Assembly (NCBI GenBank): GCA_947463665.1
Contig: CANHUD010000031.1
Span: 1 to 14,684, forward strand
DNA: 14,684 nucleotides
Direction: 5' to 3'
From: Sphingobacteriales bacterium
GTDB lineage: Bacteria > Bacteroidota > Bacteroidia > Chitinophagales > Chitinophagaceae
The stretch's first letter is position 1; the number at the start of each line of letters is the position of its first letter. A program made the position numbers and the translations under genes. The notes below the pieces were generated by a model that was given only the letters and a program-made list of their open reading frames with translations, did not search any database and was not told where the DNA came from. Positions 13,911-14,684 of this stretch are shown here, piece by piece.

Positions 13911-14672
13911 TCAGGCAAGTGCTTCCATAATAGCAATGAATTCTGCAGCTTTAAGAGAGGCGCCTCCAACCAATCCTCCATCAACATCCGGTTGGCTGAA
14001 TAACTCCTTAGCATTTTTACCATTAACGGATCCCCCATACAGAATGGTTAGTTCATCGGCTACATGCGCTCCATATTGAGTATGGATTACGGAGCGAATG
14101 TGCTGATGCATTTCCTGAGCCTGCTCTGCACTGGCGGTTCTGCCGGTTCCAATAGCCCAAATAGGCTCATATGCAATGACAAGCTTTGATATTTCTGACG
14201 CATCCAGATGAAAAAGTCCTTCCAGGAGTTGTTGCTCTACAAAATGGTTCTGTTCTTCCTTCTCCCGGACAGAAAGGGGTTCACCACAACAAAACAATGG
14301 TGTTATTCCATTTGACAGCGCGATGTCTGTTTTTCTGGCTAGTATGGCATTGGTTTCCTGAAAATAGTCCCTTCTTTCTGAATGACCAATAACAACATGG
14401 GTACAGCCTATGGACTGGAGCATTTCTGCAGAAACCTCTCCGGTGAAAGCTCCAGAAGATTTATCAGAACAGTTCTGGGCCGCAATGTTAAAATTAGTGC
14501 AGCCTTTTATTTTTTCAACCGCCATCTGTAGATAGGGGAATGGAACAGCAAAAATTACCTGTTGATGGATTTCCAGTTGAGGTCTGTTATTGAGGATTTC
14601 ATTCAGCAGGGCTTCTCCCTGTTCAATCCGCAAATTCATTTTCCAGTTAGCGGCTGCGATTTTTTTTCTCAT
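13911..14672 (-). CDS. tpiA: Triosephosphate isomerase
   Basis: This 253-residue protein is a standard-length TIM. The active-site residues are in place: N9 and K11 in AANWKMN (7-13), H97 in VIGHSERR (94-101) and E169 in AYEPIWAIGTG (167-177), the last running into flexible loop 6. The phosphate-binding LYGGSVNGKN (211-220) and DGGLVGGASLK (231-241) complete the barrel. It interconverts dihydroxyacetone phosphate and glyceraldehyde 3-phosphate in the cytoplasm. The ATG at 14672 gives the expected N-terminus (MRKKIAAANW). Only 12 bases lie upstream in the window, so its promoter is not visible. The flippase gene follows by 6 bases. Nothing is missing or unusual in the enzyme. Confidence 0.98.
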   Translation of the reverse strand: MRKKIAAANWKMNLRIEQGEALLNEILNNRPQLEIHQQVIFAVPFPYLQMAVEKIKGCTNFNIAAQNCSDKSSGAFTGEVSAEMLQSIGCTHVVIGHSERRDYFQETNAILARKTDIALSNGITPLFCCGEPLSVREKEEQNHFVEQQLLEGLFHLDASEISKLVIAYEPIWAIGTGRTASAEQAQEMHQHIRSVIHTQYGAHVADELTILYGGSVNGKNAKELFSQPDVDGGLVGGASLKAAEFIAIMEALA

Positions 14673-14684
14673 ACTTGGGTTTTG

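Noticed and set aside
1..14684. Mobile elements, CRISPR arrays, phage or defence islands
   Set aside because: No transposase, integrase, spaced direct repeats or terminal inverted repeats were seen; tRNA-Pro has no adjacent integrase or duplicated 3' end.

Overview
The window looks like chromosomal DNA from a member of the Bacteroidota, most likely a Chitinophagaceae-type bacterium. The grounds are a DUF4199 membrane protein next to a polyprenyl-phosphate-type glycosyltransferase, a dihydroorotase-like gene of the diverged Bacteroidota kind, promoter elements resembling the Bacteroidota TTTG / TAnnTTTG consensus, start codons without clear Shine-Dalgarno sequences, and moderate GC content (about 43-48 % in sampled housekeeping lines). 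No transposase, integrase, phage gene, CRISPR array or toxin/defence gene was found.

Left part (1-1113): an almost complete MOSC-domain protein reads leftward off the window edge. A tRNA-Pro(GGG) gene, also leftward, is followed by a strong hairpin terminator. A short region at 1030-1113 appears to hold overlapping divergent promoters for the tRNA and the operon to its right.

Central part (1114-8862): nine genes on the + strand are packed with overlaps or gaps of a few bases and probably form one transcription unit: a catalytically defective dihydroorotase homologue, a DUF4199 membrane protein, a GT2 membrane glycosyltransferase, a GT4 glycosyltransferase, hddA, gmhA, hddC, gmhB and an exported protein of unknown function. 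gmhA, hddA, gmhB and hddC together make a full route from sedoheptulose 7-phosphate to GDP-D-glycero-alpha-D-manno-heptose. The adjacent glycosyltransferases probably use this or a related sugar in building a surface glycan. The last gene sits behind a perfect hairpin that ends two bases before its start codon.

Right part (8859-14684): lepA (EF4) reads leftward and shares its stop-codon bases with the end of the + strand operon. Next come a small KGG-repeat stress-type protein (leftward) and an acyl-CoA-binding protein (rightward), which diverge from a 161-base spacer. Finally tpiA, a Wzx-like flippase and a GT4 glycosyltransferase form a tight leftward unit. The flippase and GT4 are visibly AT-richer than their neighbours and may have been acquired.

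Nothing here amounts to a clearly new system. The points most worth checking are the pseudo-dihydroorotase heading a glycan operon, the modified active-site motifs of GmhB and the first GT4, the unknown exported protein, and two compact palindromic elements (7882-7906 and 10658-10671).
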